A stretch of 64,000 bases of DNA, taken from positions 106,469-170,468 of the forward strand of contig NZ_JAGGQJ010000018.1 of NCBI RefSeq assembly GCF_018613325.1, read 5' to 3'. Shown one piece after another: positions 53,716 through 62,927 of the stretch. Position 1 is the first letter of the stretch. The number at the start of each line of letters is the position of its first letter. A program made the position numbers and the translations under genes. The notes under the pieces are model-generated. The model did not search any database, was not told the origin of the DNA, and saw only the letters and a list, made by a program, of their open reading frames with translations. Source of the stretch: Bacillus sp. ISL-34 (GTDB taxonomy: Bacteria > Bacillota > Bacilli > Bacillales > DSM-1321).

Positions 53716-53752
53716 GAAACCCCCAAGATTGATGTGCATCCTGAGGGTGTAT
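53716..53752 (-). terminator. Probable terminator of gsaB
   Basis: ACACCCTCAGGAT... pairs loosely with ...TTGGGGGT on the minus strand and is followed by TTTCTTATT. The stem is imperfect. Confidence 0.5.
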
Positions 53753-53783
53753 AAAAAATGCATAATTATGCTGATTCGATTTA

Positions 53784-55073
53784 TTATATTAGGTTTTTGA
53801 ATGCATGTTCAACCGCTTTTAGAGTATAAGCGATATCATCATCCGTGTGAGCGATTGTCAAGAACCAGGCTTCGTATTTGGACGGTGCCAAATTGATTCC
53901 CTGGTTGAGCATGAGTTTGAAGAACTTAGCGAACATTTCGCCATCCGTATTTTCCGCCTGCTCATAGTTTTCAATTTTTTCTGTCGTGAAATAGATCGTC
54001 AACGCCCCTTTAAGGCGGTTGATGGTGATCGGTACATTATATTGGCGGGCTGCTTTCAGGATACCTTCTTCAAGGATTTTCCCCAGCCGGTCAAGCTCGT
54101 CATACAGCCCCTCTTCTTTAAGTACTTCTAAGCAAGCTATCCCGGAAAGCATTGAAGCCGGATTTCCTGCCATCGTACCCGCTTGATAGGCTGGTCCCAG
54201 CGGTGCGACAGTTTCCATGATCTCTTTTTTACCGCCATAGGCACCAATAGGAAGCCCGCCCCCGATGATTTTTCCAAGCGCGGTCAAATCGGGTTGAATT
54301 CCCAAAAAGTCCTGTGCCCCTCCATACATGAAGCGGAATGCTGTGATGACCTCGTCGAAAATGACGAGTGATCCGGCTTCGTGAGATAATGAAATGACTT
54401 CTTCCAAGAAGCCGGGGCTTGGTTCCACGATTCCAAAGTTGCCGACGATTGGTTCAACCAGCACGCCAGCAATTTCATTGCCCCATTTACCAAGAGCTTC
54501 TTTAAATGACTCGATATCATTGAAAGGTACCGTGATGACTTCTTGTGCGATGCTTTTTGGAACGCCGGCAGAGTCCGGTGTACCTAGAGTGGACGGGCCG
54601 GAACCTGCAGCGACGAGAACAAGGTCGGAATGTCCATGGTAACAGCCAGCAAACTTGATGATCTTATCGCGTCCTGTGTAAGCACGGGCAACGCGGATGG
54701 TGGACATGACGGACTCGGTTCCTGAATTGGTGAAGCGGACTTTATCCATGGATGGTATGGCTTCTTTCAACATTTTGGCAAATTTGACTTCATGTTTTGT
54801 CGGGGTGCCGTATAAAACGCCCGTTTCTGCTGCTTTAACGATAGCTCCCGTAATATGTGGATGCGCATGACCTGTGATGATCGGGCCATATGCAGCTAAA
54901 TAATCGATATATTTATTGCCATCAACATCCCAGAAATAAGCACCTTTGGCATGATCCATCGCAACCGGTGAACCGCCGCCTACAGCTTTGTAAGAACGGG
55001 ATGGGCTGTTAACCCCGCCAACGATATGTTCCAATGCCTCTTTATGTAAAAGCTCAGAATTACTAAAATCCAA
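53784..55073 (-). CDS. gsaB: Glutamate-1-semialdehyde 2,1-aminomutase GsaB
   Basis: 429 residues with AGGAGG upstream. Fold-type I PLP enzyme: [15 protein letters not shown] at the N-terminus, [40 protein letters not shown] (D240) and the Schiff-base lysine K268 in [16 protein letters not shown]. It converts glutamate-1-semialdehyde to 5-aminolevulinate for heme. Bacillus also has hemL in the hem operon; the location before bcp and perR identifies the second copy, gsaB. Confidence 0.93.
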   Translation of the reverse strand: MDFSNSELLHKEALEHIVGGVNSPSRSYKAVGGGSPVAMDHAKGAYFWDVDGNKYIDYLAAYGPIITGHAHPHITGAIVKAAETGVLYGTPTKHEVKFAKMLKEAIPSMDKVRFTNSGTESVMSTIRVARAYTGRDKIIKFAGCYHGHSDLVLVAAGSGPSTLGTPDSAGVPKSIAQEVITVPFNDIESFKEALGKWGNEIAGVLVEPIVGNFGIVEPSPGFLEEVISLSHEAGSLVIFDEVITAFRFMYGGAQDFLGIQPDLTALGKIIGGGLPIGAYGGKKEIMETVAPLGPAYQAGTMAGNPASMLSGIACLEVLKEEGLYDELDRLGKILEEGILKAARQYNVPITINRLKGALTIYFTTEKIENYEQAENTDGEMFAKFFKLMLNQGINLAPSKYEAWFLTIAHTDDDIAYTLKAVEHAFKNLI

Positions 55074-55216
55074 TCTTAAAACCTCCTAAAAATATAAACA
55101 TATTTCCCCTTAATCATAGCACTTTTCCGTCCGTAAATCTGGGGTCGAAGGCTAGGAAATGTGATTCGTCCCCTATTGGAAGTGCTGAGCCCTAGAAGCA
55201 TCAGGATTCAGGTCCT

Positions 55217-55537
55217 TCATTTTGTTTGCGAAATAGGGTCGGATCCCAAAACACCTGTTATGAAAGTAAGAATGGCCAAGATGGTGTCAGGGTTTTCGAT
55301 GTCGAAGGATTGGCGGTTCATTTCGCCCTGGGCTTGGTAATAGATTAGATGGCCGGTTCCTTTCTCTTCATTAATGCAAAGATGGAAACTGATGGGTGTG
55401 CTTTCGATCGACCCGCTCGAATCCCTTTGGATGACCTGGCATAATAATTCACCGTACTCATCTTCATAAAGGAAGTCATATCGAAGGTCGATAACGACCT
55501 TTTCAATTTGGGATAGTAATAATTTTTTGATATTCAT
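55217..55537 (-). CDS. Hypothetical cytoplasmic protein
   Basis: 106 residues from the ATG at 55537 (AAAGGAGA ten bases upstream); a further 26 codons upstream are open but lack a site. It begins MNIKKLLLSQIEKVVIDLRY and has alternating beta and loop segments (LCQVIQRDSSGSIESTPISF, HLIYYQAQGEMNRQSFDIEN). No membrane segment, no recognised motif. Single gene on the minus strand, divergent from the ABC exporter operon. Confidence 0.6.
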   Translation of the reverse strand: MNIKKLLLSQIEKVVIDLRYDFLYEDEYGELLCQVIQRDSSGSIESTPISFHLCINEEKGTGHLIYYQAQGEMNRQSFDIENPDTILAILTFITGVLGSDPISQTK

Positions 55538-55687
55538 GGCATACTCGTCTCCTTTATATATGTATCTGATACAACGGCCATTTCGCCCGGAAAATGGTAT
55601 ATGGCAGCCAAGCATTTTTATTGTCTAAAAAGGTTAGGTTGGATAAACTAATTCATTAGGACAAGAGATTACGGAGGATGTAACAGG

Positions 55688-56695
55688 ATGAGTGATGCAA
55701 TTCAAGTGAAACAGCTTCGGAAGGAATTTAAGTCGGCATCAAGCCGTTCAGGGCTAAAGGGTGCCTTCCGGGATTTACTTACCAGAAATTATAAGGTCGT
55801 CCCTGCCGTCAATGATATCAATTTTACTGTAAAAAAGGGTGAGATGGTAGCTTATATCGGGGAAAATGGTGCAGGGAAATCGACCACGATCAAAATGCTG
55901 ACAGGTATTTTGGAACCAACAGCAGGTGAAATCACGGTCAATGGCATGAATCCGCATAAAGAAAGGGAAAAGTTCACTCAGACAATCGGAGTCGTATTCG
56001 GTCAGCGCTCACAGCTTTGGTGGGATATTGCGGTTCAAGAATCGTTCAGGCTGTTAAAAAAGGTCTATAAGGTAACGGATGAACAATATAACGATCATAT
56101 GGAACATGTCATCAAGACGCTTGATATCGGTCCTTTGCTGGACAAACCAGTGCGTAAACTCTCACTTGGTCAGCGAATGCGTTGCGAGCTTGCGGCAGCT
56201 TTGATCCACAATCCGCCTTTGCTGTTCCTGGACGAGCCGACAATTGGACTTGATGTGCTCGTGAAAATGAAGATTCGTGAGTTCCTGAAAGAAATCAATG
56301 AGAAATATAATACGACAATCCTTTTGACTACACATGATTTAGGAGACATAGAAGCATTATGTGAGCGTGTAATCATGCTTGATGAAGGACAAATCATCTA
56401 TGATGGGGAATTGCAGAGTTTGAAAGATAACTGGGCTGAGGAAAAACAGATCCATTTTCAATTCATCGAGCCGATCGCATTGAAGGAATTGCAATCATTG
56501 GTGCTCCCATTTACCGCTAACTGGGTTTATGATGAGAAAAGTCAAACTTACATTGCCTTGTTGAAAGAAGAAAGTGATCATATTTCACAGCTTGTTTCAG
56601 CTGTCGTATCTCATTTTAAAATAAAGGACATCAAAATCCATGAAACGTCCATTGAAGAGATTGTTCGCAATATTTACGAAGAAGGCACTGTCTGA
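55688..56695 (+). CDS. ABC-2 exporter ATP-binding protein
   Basis: 335 residues. Walker A GENGAGKST (residues about 58-66), the Q-loop-adjacent FGQRSQLWWDIAV, signature LSLGQRMR (an LSGGQ variant), Walker B LLFLDEPTIGLD and the TTHD switch. The FGQRSQLWWD phrase is typical of the ABC-2 subfamily whose permeases are DUF990 proteins, related to daunorubicin and viologen exporters. The C-terminal 90 residues form a regulatory extension. First gene of a three-gene operon. Confidence 0.9.
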   Translation: MSDAIQVKQLRKEFKSASSRSGLKGAFRDLLTRNYKVVPAVNDINFTVKKGEMVAYIGENGAGKSTTIKMLTGILEPTAGEITVNGMNPHKEREKFTQTIGVVFGQRSQLWWDIAVQESFRLLKKVYKVTDEQYNDHMEHVIKTLDIGPLLDKPVRKLSLGQRMRCELAAALIHNPPLLFLDEPTIGLDVLVKMKIREFLKEINEKYNTTILLTTHDLGDIEALCERVIMLDEGQIIYDGELQSLKDNWAEEKQIHFQFIEPIALKELQSLVLPFTANWVYDEKSQTYIALLKEESDHISQLVSAVVSHFKIKDIKIHETSIEEIVRNIYEEGTV

Positions 56696-56743
56696 CTCTC
56701 TTATCATTAAGAAACAACGTGTCTATCAAGAAGGGGGAGGGCC

Positions 56744-57535
56744 ATGGGGAAGTATCTTGCAATGATTCGCATGCGTTTTTTGATGATGCTTGCGTATCGA
56801 ACGGATTATTATACCGGCATTTTAATTTATAGCATTAATATCGGTGCTTATTATTTCTTATGGAATGCGATATATGGAGAAAAAAGCTCCATCGAAGGAC
56901 TTTCAAGCATGCAGATGACAACCTATGTAGCGGTTGCATGGATGGCGCGCGCTTTTTATTTCAATAATATTGACCGCGAAATCGCCACTGAGATTAAAGA
57001 CGGCAAGGTTGCCATTGAAATGATCCGGCCTTATAACTATTTAGGCATGAAAACGATGCAAGGACTTGGGGAAGGGATATTCCGTTTCTTCTTCTTCTCG
57101 ATTCCGGGAATGCTGCTGGTAGCATTCATTTTTCCTATCGAATTGCCGCACGAGCCGGCTACATGGGGGATATTCGGCATTTCCTTGCTGTTCAGCTTCA
57201 TCATCAATACACAAATTAACTTATTGACGGGAATCACTACCTTTTTCTTATATAATAATGCCGGATTGATCCGGGCTAAAAGGGTTATCATTGATTTATT
57301 TTCCGGTCTGCTGCTGCCCATCAGTTTCTATCCGATATGGGCGCAGGAAGTGATGAAATATTTACCCTTTCAAGGGATCAGTTATGTACCAAGCATGATT
57401 TTTACGAACGGGTACAGTTCAGGCGAAATTGGCATGGCGCTTTTACAGCAGTTAATTTGGTGCATCATTCTCATAATACCGATTCAGCTTTTATGGATAG
57501 TCGCAAAAAAACAGCTGATTATTCAAGGAGGTTGA
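56744..57535 (+). CDS. ABC-2 permease, DUF990 family (first)
   Basis: 263 residues, GGGGGAGGGCC upstream. Six hydrophobic helices with the opening KYLAMIRMRFLMMLAYRTDY and the region FYFNNIDREIATEIKDGKVAIEMIRPYNYL that precedes the transmembrane core, both typical of the ABC2_membrane_6/DUF990 proteins. It should pair with the permease encoded 4 bases downstream to form the channel. Substrate unknown. Confidence 0.87.
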   Translation: MGKYLAMIRMRFLMMLAYRTDYYTGILIYSINIGAYYFLWNAIYGEKSSIEGLSSMQMTTYVAVAWMARAFYFNNIDREIATEIKDGKVAIEMIRPYNYLGMKTMQGLGEGIFRFFFFSIPGMLLVAFIFPIELPHEPATWGIFGISLLFSFIINTQINLLTGITTFFLYNNAGLIRAKRVIIDLFSGLLLPISFYPIWAQEVMKYLPFQGISYVPSMIFTNGYSSGEIGMALLQQLIWCIILIIPIQLLWIVAKKQLIIQGG

Positions 57536-57539
57536 CGGA

Positions 57540-58325
57540 ATGTTTTATGTATCGATGTTCTTTCAATATGTGAGTCAATATATGAAAACAAGATTGCAAT
57601 ATAGAGCCGATTTCTTCATGGAAATCCTATCTGACCTGCTGAATCAGGTCGTGAATCTGGTATTTATCTTAGTCGTTTTTGGACATACCCAATTTTTAAG
57701 CGGGTGGAGCCGTGAAGAAATCATATTCATTTATGGATTTTTCCTTATCCCATTCGCCCTTTTTTCAGCCTTTTTCAACATCTGGGATTTTAATGACCGC
57801 TATATCGTCAAAGGTGAAATGGACCGGATATTAACAAGACCGATACATAGCCTTTTTCAAGTCATCTTAGAACGAATCGAGCTTGAAGCGTTATTTGGTG
57901 TTGTGACCGGTTTGATAATTATATTCTACTCGGGGATTTCATTGGATTTGCAGCTTGCGTGGTATGACCCGATTCTTTTCATCATTTTTGCAATAGGCGG
58001 GGCCCTTGCTTATGCAGCCATATTCGTTGCGATAGCAAGCATTGGGTTCTGGTCGGATGCGAAAACATCCATCATGCCAATGATGTATAATATCGGGAAC
58101 TATGGGCGCTATCCTGTTGATATTTATAATAAGGTCATTCGTTTTGTTCTTACATGGGTGCTGCCATTCGCATTTGTTGGTGTCTATCCGGCATCTTATT
58201 TCCTTAGAAAAGAAGAATGGTATGCATACGCATTTGCCACACCTGTAATTGGGGTAGCCTTTTTCATGATATCCGTTTTCATATGGAATCAGGGAGTGAA
58301 GAGGTACCGCGGTGCAGGAAACTAA
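57540..58325 (+). CDS. ABC-2 permease, DUF990 family (second)
   Basis: 261 residues, with AAGGAGG close to the start. Six hydrophobic helices; the family segment reads FNDRYIVKGEMDRILTRPIH, and the C-terminus YPASYFLRKEEWYAYAF is typical. A paralogue of the preceding permease; together with the ATPase they form a heteromeric exporter. A strong terminator follows immediately. Confidence 0.87.
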   Translation: MFYVSMFFQYVSQYMKTRLQYRADFFMEILSDLLNQVVNLVFILVVFGHTQFLSGWSREEIIFIYGFFLIPFALFSAFFNIWDFNDRYIVKGEMDRILTRPIHSLFQVILERIELEALFGVVTGLIIIFYSGISLDLQLAWYDPILFIIFAIGGALAYAAIFVAIASIGFWSDAKTSIMPMMYNIGNYGRYPVDIYNKVIRFVLTWVLPFAFVGVYPASYFLRKEEWYAYAFATPVIGVAFFMISVFIWNQGVKRYRGAGN

Positions 58326-58328
58326 AAG

Positions 58329-58368
58329 AAACCCCTTCAACAGCATTCATGTTGAAGGGGTTTTTGTT
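58329..58368 (+). terminator. Terminator of the ABC-2 exporter operon
   Basis: AACCCCTTCAACA pairs with TGTTGAAGGGGTT around seven bases, followed by TTTTG. Confidence 0.9.
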
Positions 58369-58532
58369 TAGTTCCGTTTATTCTTTCTTTCAATATATCT
58401 TGCTTGTCCTTGAACATATTGCTGCTTTTCCTCTTCCGTTTGTGTGCGGGAGGTCTGTTCCTAAAAAAGAATATATTGTTTGGACAGGGAGTATGTATAG
58501 AGGAAGTGGCGTTTTGAAATGGGGCGTTGGGG

Positions 58533-58952
58533 ATGACTTTCTACATCTTGATTGCAGGAATCATTTTTTGCATGGTGATGAGCATTCGTACGTTATTTCT
58601 TGTTGAGTCGGGAGGGAAGAAGTTTTCCCTGGAGGATATGCTGTGGCTTGGCAATTTATATGCGACGATATTAGTTGGATTTGCACTGATTTATTTATTA
58701 TACGAACTTCAGAATCATTCGGTGATTCTAGATATGGGCAATCGATTGGATGGCACTTTCTATGAACAGTTGAAGACTTCTTTTTATTTTAGTGCGATGA
58801 CGATGTTTTCTGTAGGGTATGGAGATATAGCTCCGATTGGCATGGGCAGGATGATAGCTACCATTCAGGCTTTTATCGGGTATACACTGCCGGCAGCGTT
58901 CGTGATCCGGACGGTGATCGATCTGGAGCACAAAGATAGGAAGGATAAATGA
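58533..58952 (+). CDS. Two-TM potassium channel family protein
   Basis: About 139 residues from ATG 58533; the ribosome site is weak (GGGG eight bases upstream). Hydrophobic segments at residues 3-24, 38-58 and 105-128 flank a pore loop whose selectivity filter reads SVGYGD (93-98) in FSAMTMFSVGYGDIAPIG, the usual TVGYGD with Thr replaced by Ser. It belongs to the Ion_trans_2 family of simple K+ channels. No ligand-binding (RCK) domain is fused. Between the ABC exporter and bcp. Confidence 0.85.
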   Translation: MTFYILIAGIIFCMVMSIRTLFLVESGGKKFSLEDMLWLGNLYATILVGFALIYLLYELQNHSVILDMGNRLDGTFYEQLKTSFYFSAMTMFSVGYGDIAPIGMGRMIATIQAFIGYTLPAAFVIRTVIDLEHKDRKDK

Positions 58953-59014
58953 AAGTTGTGTTTCTATCGATTATTGGGTACTCTTACCATAATGAAAGAA
59001 ATGGAGGGTTCAAT

Positions 59015-59485
59015 ATGACTGTTAAAATTGGAGAAAAAGCACCTGAATTCAAGCTCCCTGCAAACAATGGTGAAATGGTGTCCCTATCGGATTTTAAGGG
59101 GAAATACATTGTTTTATATTTTTATCCAAAAGACATGACGCCAGGCTGCACGACGGAGGCCTGTGATTTCCGGGACCATAATGAGCAATTTGAGGAATTG
59201 AACGCGGCCATCATTGGTATCAGCCCAGACCCAGCTGCACGTCATGAAAAATTCATCGAAAAACATGGATTGCCTTTTCTGCTGCTGGCTGATGAAAATC
59301 ATGAAGCGGCTGAATCATTTGATGTGTGGCAATTGAAAAAGAACTTCGGCAAGGAGTATATGGGCATTGAACGTTCAACTTTCCTGATTGATAAGGCTGG
59401 TAAGGTAGTCAAAGAATGGCGTAAAGTAAAAGTCAAAGGCCACGTCGAAGAAGCTCTTGAAACTCTTCGCGACCTCGAAAAATAA
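59015..59485 (+). CDS. bcp: Thioredoxin-dependent peroxiredoxin (BCP, YgaF)
   Basis: 156 residues from ATG 59015 (GGAGGG upstream); the 22 earlier codons are not conserved. BCP-type peroxiredoxin: APEFKLPANNGEMVSLSDFK, peroxidatic C45 and resolving C50 in TPGCTTEACDFRD (a C-4x-C pair), and the GIERSTFLIDKAGKVV region. It reduces hydroperoxides with thioredoxin. Its location two genes before perR matches B. subtilis ygaF, a peroxide-response neighbourhood. Confidence 0.93.
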   Translation: MTVKIGEKAPEFKLPANNGEMVSLSDFKGKYIVLYFYPKDMTPGCTTEACDFRDHNEQFEELNAAIIGISPDPAARHEKFIEKHGLPFLLLADENHEAAESFDVWQLKKNFGKEYMGIERSTFLIDKAGKVVKEWRKVKVKGHVEEALETLRDLEK

Positions 59486-59496
59486 GGGACAGGCAG

Positions 59497-60618
59497 ATGA
59501 AGGATGAGCGAATAACGAAGCTTGCAGCCAGGCTGATTCATCATTCGATACAATTACAGCCAAAAGAGAGAATCCTCATACGGGGGCATATCAACACGAA
59601 ACCATTATTGAAAGAGCTGATTGATGAAATATACAGAGTGGGTGCATATCCATATGTAGAACTCGAAGACGATGAAATAAGCCGCCACCTGTTACAAGGG
59701 AATGTAAAGGAACAACTTGACACCTCTTCGCAATGGGCCATGAAGAAATATAAGGATATCGATGCGGTCATCATCATCACCGGGGAAGAAAACGATGTGG
59801 AAATGACCGATGTTCCCATCGAGAGGCACCGTCTTCAAGGTGAGGCTATGAATTCCCCCACTCTTTTCTATGTAAACAACCGACGTTGGGTCTTGCTTAA
59901 TTATCCCACCAATGCATCAGCGCAAAAAGCCGGCATGACCTTCGACATGTACCAAGACTTTCTTTTGAACGTATGCAACATGGATTACGGGAAAATGGAG
60001 ACGGCCTTGAAACCGTTAAAACAATTGATGGAACGGACTGACAAAGTCAGGATCGTTTCGCCAGGGACAGATTTGACCTTTTCCATCAAAGGTATGCCGG
60101 CCGTCATATGTGCCGGAAAAAAGAATTTACCGGATGGGGAAGTGTTTACGGCACCCATAAAAGATAGTCTCGATGGAAGGATATCCTTCAACACACCCAC
60201 AACCTATGAAGGAATCACCTTTAGTGACATAGAATTAAACTTGGAAAAGGGAAAAATCATTAAAGCGACTTCCAATCGTGACTCTGAAATGAACCAAATT
60301 CTGAATATTGATGAAGGTTCCCGGTTTATCGGAGAGTTCGCAATTGGGATCAATCCATACATATTGGAACCTATGGACGATATCTTGTTCGATGAGAAAA
60401 TAAGCGGGAGTCTGCACTTGGCTCTTGGACTTGCCTATGAAGAAGCGGATAATGGAAATCGATCATCGATACATTGGGATATGGTCTTGATTCAGCGTCC
60501 CGAATATGGGGGTGGTGACATCTTCTTTGACGACGTCCTGATCAGAAGGGATGGCGTTTTCATTTCGCCGGAATTACATGCATTAAACCCAAATTCTTTT
60601 AAAAAAAGCCTTTTTTAA
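59497..60618 (+). CDS. M29 family metalloaminopeptidase
   Basis: 373 residues, start 11 bases after the bcp stop behind GGGACAGGCAG. M29 (AmpS/thermophilic aminopeptidase) features: LQPKERILIRG, LPDGEVFTAPIKDSLDGRIS with a metal-binding Glu, FIGEFAIGINPYI (second Glu), SLHLALGLAYEEADNGNRS and IHWDMVLI (His and Asp ligands). It cleaves N-terminal residues from peptides in the cytoplasm. It is likely co-transcribed with bcp. Confidence 0.9.
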   Translation: MKDERITKLAARLIHHSIQLQPKERILIRGHINTKPLLKELIDEIYRVGAYPYVELEDDEISRHLLQGNVKEQLDTSSQWAMKKYKDIDAVIIITGEENDVEMTDVPIERHRLQGEAMNSPTLFYVNNRRWVLLNYPTNASAQKAGMTFDMYQDFLLNVCNMDYGKMETALKPLKQLMERTDKVRIVSPGTDLTFSIKGMPAVICAGKKNLPDGEVFTAPIKDSLDGRISFNTPTTYEGITFSDIELNLEKGKIIKATSNRDSEMNQILNIDEGSRFIGEFAIGINPYILEPMDDILFDEKISGSLHLALGLAYEEADNGNRSSIHWDMVLIQRPEYGGGDIFFDDVLIRRDGVFISPELHALNPNSFKKSLF

Positions 60619-60698
60619 TAAGGGTAAGGCTTTTGTCCAACTCAAAAAGGGGACACCTGAATATGCTTTATTAAGGGAATACCTCCTCAGAGAAAGTT

Positions 60699-60730
60699 GC
60701 GCGGGACACATAGAGCCCGTGTTTTTTTAT
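60699..60730 (+). terminator. Probable terminator before the dehydrogenase gene
   Basis: CGGGacacatagagCCCG followed by TGTTTTTTT, 80 bases after the aminopeptidase stop. Confidence 0.55.
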
Positions 60731-60754
60731 GTTGATTAAAAGGGGGAGATAAAC

Positions 60755-61699
60755 ATGATAATACTTTCAACTGTCATTCCGAATGAAGGCATCCAAACGA
60801 AGATGACGGAAGCTTTTCCTGATTTGAACTTCATTTATCAAAAAGGATGGAAGGATGGGTCGCTTCGTGAAGCGGAAATCTTAATTACATATGGTGAAGA
60901 CTTAACTGAAGAAATCATTGGAAAAGCCGCGAACTTGAAATGGATCATGGTCATGAGTGCAGGGATGGAATCAATGCCATTTAAAGCCATTGAGGAACGT
61001 GGCATTCTGGTGACTAACGCAAGAGGAATACATAAAATCCCAATGGCCGAGTATACGATAGGGATGCTTTTGCAATATGAAAAGAAATTGAAACTGCTTA
61101 TTAAGAATGAAAAGGCAGAACTGTGGGATAGAAAGATTGAAGTTGGGGAATTGAATGGCAAGACGATGCTCGTTATTGGTGTCGGTGCAATTGGAGGGGA
61201 AGTGGCCCGTCTTGGAAAAGCTTTTGGGATGACGACGATGGGAGTGAACCGGAGTGGGAAGCCAGTGGAATCCATCGATCATCTTTATACCCCGGATAAT
61301 TTATTGGAAGCCATACAGGGAGTGGATTATATCGTATCCGTCCTGCCAAGTACGAATGAAACGAAAGGGCTTTTGCAAAAAGAACACTTTAAAGCAATGA
61401 AAAAATCTGCTGTATTCTTGAATATTGGCCGAGGCGACCTGATTGACGATGAAGTGTTGATCGAAGCCCTCGATGCCGGGGAATTATCTCATGCCATCTT
61501 GGATGTATTTGATCCGGAGCCTTTAGGAACAGGGCATCCGTTTTGGACGATGGAGAATGTTACGGTCACACCGCATCTTTCAAGTAAAAGCGGAGAATAT
61601 TTACCAAGAACCTTTGCCATTTTCGAAAAAAACATGCGTGAATACCTGAAAGCTGGAAAAGACTTCATCAACTTAATCGACTTATCCAGGGGATACTAA
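60755..61699 (+). CDS. D-2-hydroxyacid dehydrogenase (NAD-dependent)
   Basis: 314 residues behind AAGGGGGAGA. Two Rossmann domains: the N-terminal lid, the NAD site VIGVGAIGGEVARLGKAFGM, then NIGRGDLIDDEVLIEAL (catalytic Arg region), LDVFDPEPLGTGHPFW (Glu) and VTPHLSSKSG (catalytic His). It reduces a 2-keto acid or oxidises a D-2-hydroxy acid; the exact acid is unknown. Not in this position in B. subtilis. Confidence 0.9.
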   Translation: MIILSTVIPNEGIQTKMTEAFPDLNFIYQKGWKDGSLREAEILITYGEDLTEEIIGKAANLKWIMVMSAGMESMPFKAIEERGILVTNARGIHKIPMAEYTIGMLLQYEKKLKLLIKNEKAELWDRKIEVGELNGKTMLVIGVGAIGGEVARLGKAFGMTTMGVNRSGKPVESIDHLYTPDNLLEAIQGVDYIVSVLPSTNETKGLLQKEHFKAMKKSAVFLNIGRGDLIDDEVLIEALDAGELSHAILDVFDPEPLGTGHPFWTMENVTVTPHLSSKSGEYLPRTFAIFEKNMREYLKAGKDFINLIDLSRGY

Positions 61700-61772
61700 A
61701 CTCAATGCAAAAATGGGAAAGATTCAATGCTTCATGAATAAACTAAAAAAGAATGGTTAAGCCATTGAATTA

Positions 61773-61819
61773 TTGACAAATTCAACGCATAAAAGGTACA
61801 CTATTTATAAATATTACAA
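61773..61819 (+). promoter_or_regulatory. perR promoter with Per box
   Basis: TTGACA (61773-61778), 18 bp, TACACT (61797-61802). Directly after it, TTATAAATATTACAA (61805-61819) matches the Per-box consensus TTATAATNATTATAA at all but two positions and would cover the start of transcription. This predicts repression of perR by PerR. Confidence 0.75.
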
Positions 61820-61860
61820 TTTAAGAATTCATACTTAATAAGAAAAAGAGGTGGATGACG

Positions 61861-62298
61861 GTGTCTGAAGTTCAGTTAAAAGAAGCGTTGGATTCCTTAA
61901 AAGATACCGGTGTAAGAATAACTCCTCAACGCCATGCGATACTTGAGTATTTGATAAGCTCCATGTCCCACCCTACCGCTGATGATATATATAAAGCGCT
62001 GGAAGGCAAGTTTCCGAATATGAGTGTGGCAACGGTTTATAACAACCTGCGTGTTTTCCGTGAGGTAGGTTTGGTAAAAGAACTAACATATGGTGATTCT
62101 TCGGCAAGGTTTGATTTCGTGACGACGAATCATTATCATGTAATTTGCCAAACTTGCGGGAAAATTGTGGATTTCGATTATCCTGCATTGGATGAAGTCG
62201 AGCATTTCGCAGCACAAGTCACCGGTTTCAATGTTAGTCACCATCGGATGGAAATCTACGGTGACTGTACGGATTGTGCGAAAAAAGAATCGCATTAA
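61861..62298 (+). CDS. perR: Peroxide-responsive repressor PerR
   Basis: 145 residues. I choose GTG 61861: it follows AAGAGGTGG by six bases and gives exactly the B. subtilis PerR numbering; ATG 61855 overlaps the site. Fur family: [16 protein letters not shown], the recognition helix [18 protein letters not shown], regulatory metal ligands H37, D85, H91, H93 and D104, and structural zinc cysteines C96, C99, C136 and C139. H37 and H91 are the residues oxidised by peroxide with Fe2+. It represses oxidative-stress genes and is probably autoregulated. Confidence 0.95.
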   Translation: MSEVQLKEALDSLKDTGVRITPQRHAILEYLISSMSHPTADDIYKALEGKFPNMSVATVYNNLRVFREVGLVKELTYGDSSARFDFVTTNHYHVICQTCGKIVDFDYPALDEVEHFAAQVTGFNVSHHRMEIYGDCTDCAKKESH

Positions 62299-62334
62299 AA
62301 AAAGTTCCTCCACTTGGTTGGAACTTTTTTTCAT
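62298..62334. terminator. Bidirectional terminator between perR and ygzB
   Basis: AAAAAAAGTTCC pairs with GGAACTTTTTTT around 11 bases. Confidence 0.85.
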
Positions 62335-62398
62335 GTTATGAAGAAATGATACAATTGTTAAGGACCTCTTGAAAGGGAATTCAGCTAGTCGAATTCCT

Positions 62399-62752
62399 CT
62401 AGTCATGCAGGCTTTTCCGGTTATATTTTTCGTTGAATTCTTCGCCTTCCAACTTTTTGTCAAGTGTCAATGGTTCTTCACAATGCATGCAAATATCTAC
62501 ACGCCCTAGTATTTTTGTAGGTTTGCCGCAGTTAGGACAGACAACCTGGATCGATTTTGTAGAAAGCATTCCAATCCAAAAATAAACCCCGGTGCTTGCG
62601 ATTATGAATAAAAGGCCCAGCCCCATGAAAATCGTCATGACAACAGGATGCGTTTTAAAGAAAAGGCCAAGGTACATTACGATAAAGCCAATGAAAATCA
62701 AACTCAAAGCAAAAGTACGTATTTTATTGATTTTGCTAGAATATTTAGCCAT
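62399..62752 (-). CDS. ygzB: YgzB family membrane protein (UPF0295)
   Basis: 117 residues. Two hydrophobic helices (about residues 13-32 and 39-62) precede a zinc ribbon, [20 protein letters not shown] then HC, giving a C-x2-C...C-x2-C pattern, and a charged tail. This and the position between perR and ygxA identify the UPF0295/YgzB family. Function unknown. Confidence 0.9.
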   Translation of the reverse strand: MAKYSSKINKIRTFALSLIFIGFIVMYLGLFFKTHPVVMTIFMGLGLLFIIASTGVYFWIGMLSTKSIQVVCPNCGKPTKILGRVDICMHCEEPLTLDKKLEGEEFNEKYNRKSLHD

Positions 62753-62927
62753 GGATTGTCCCTCCTAAAATATAACTTTAACTATAACATAAACAATGGA
62801 TGGAACAAAAAAGAAATAAAGGATACATATTACTTTTGAATTGAAATGGTTTGGGGTAAGGGTAATAAGCAGGAATTTGAAGAGTTTTGTCGAAAGTCTA
62901 AAAAAAAAGGTTTTGGAGGAATTTATG

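Noticed and set aside
58368..58460. 30-codon minus-strand frame (EQTSRTQTEEEKQQYVQGQA...) after the ABC-2 operon
   Set aside because: Composition looks protein-like, but a stop codon directly precedes it and there is no start codon or ribosome site. It may be a remnant of a small gene; not strong enough to call.
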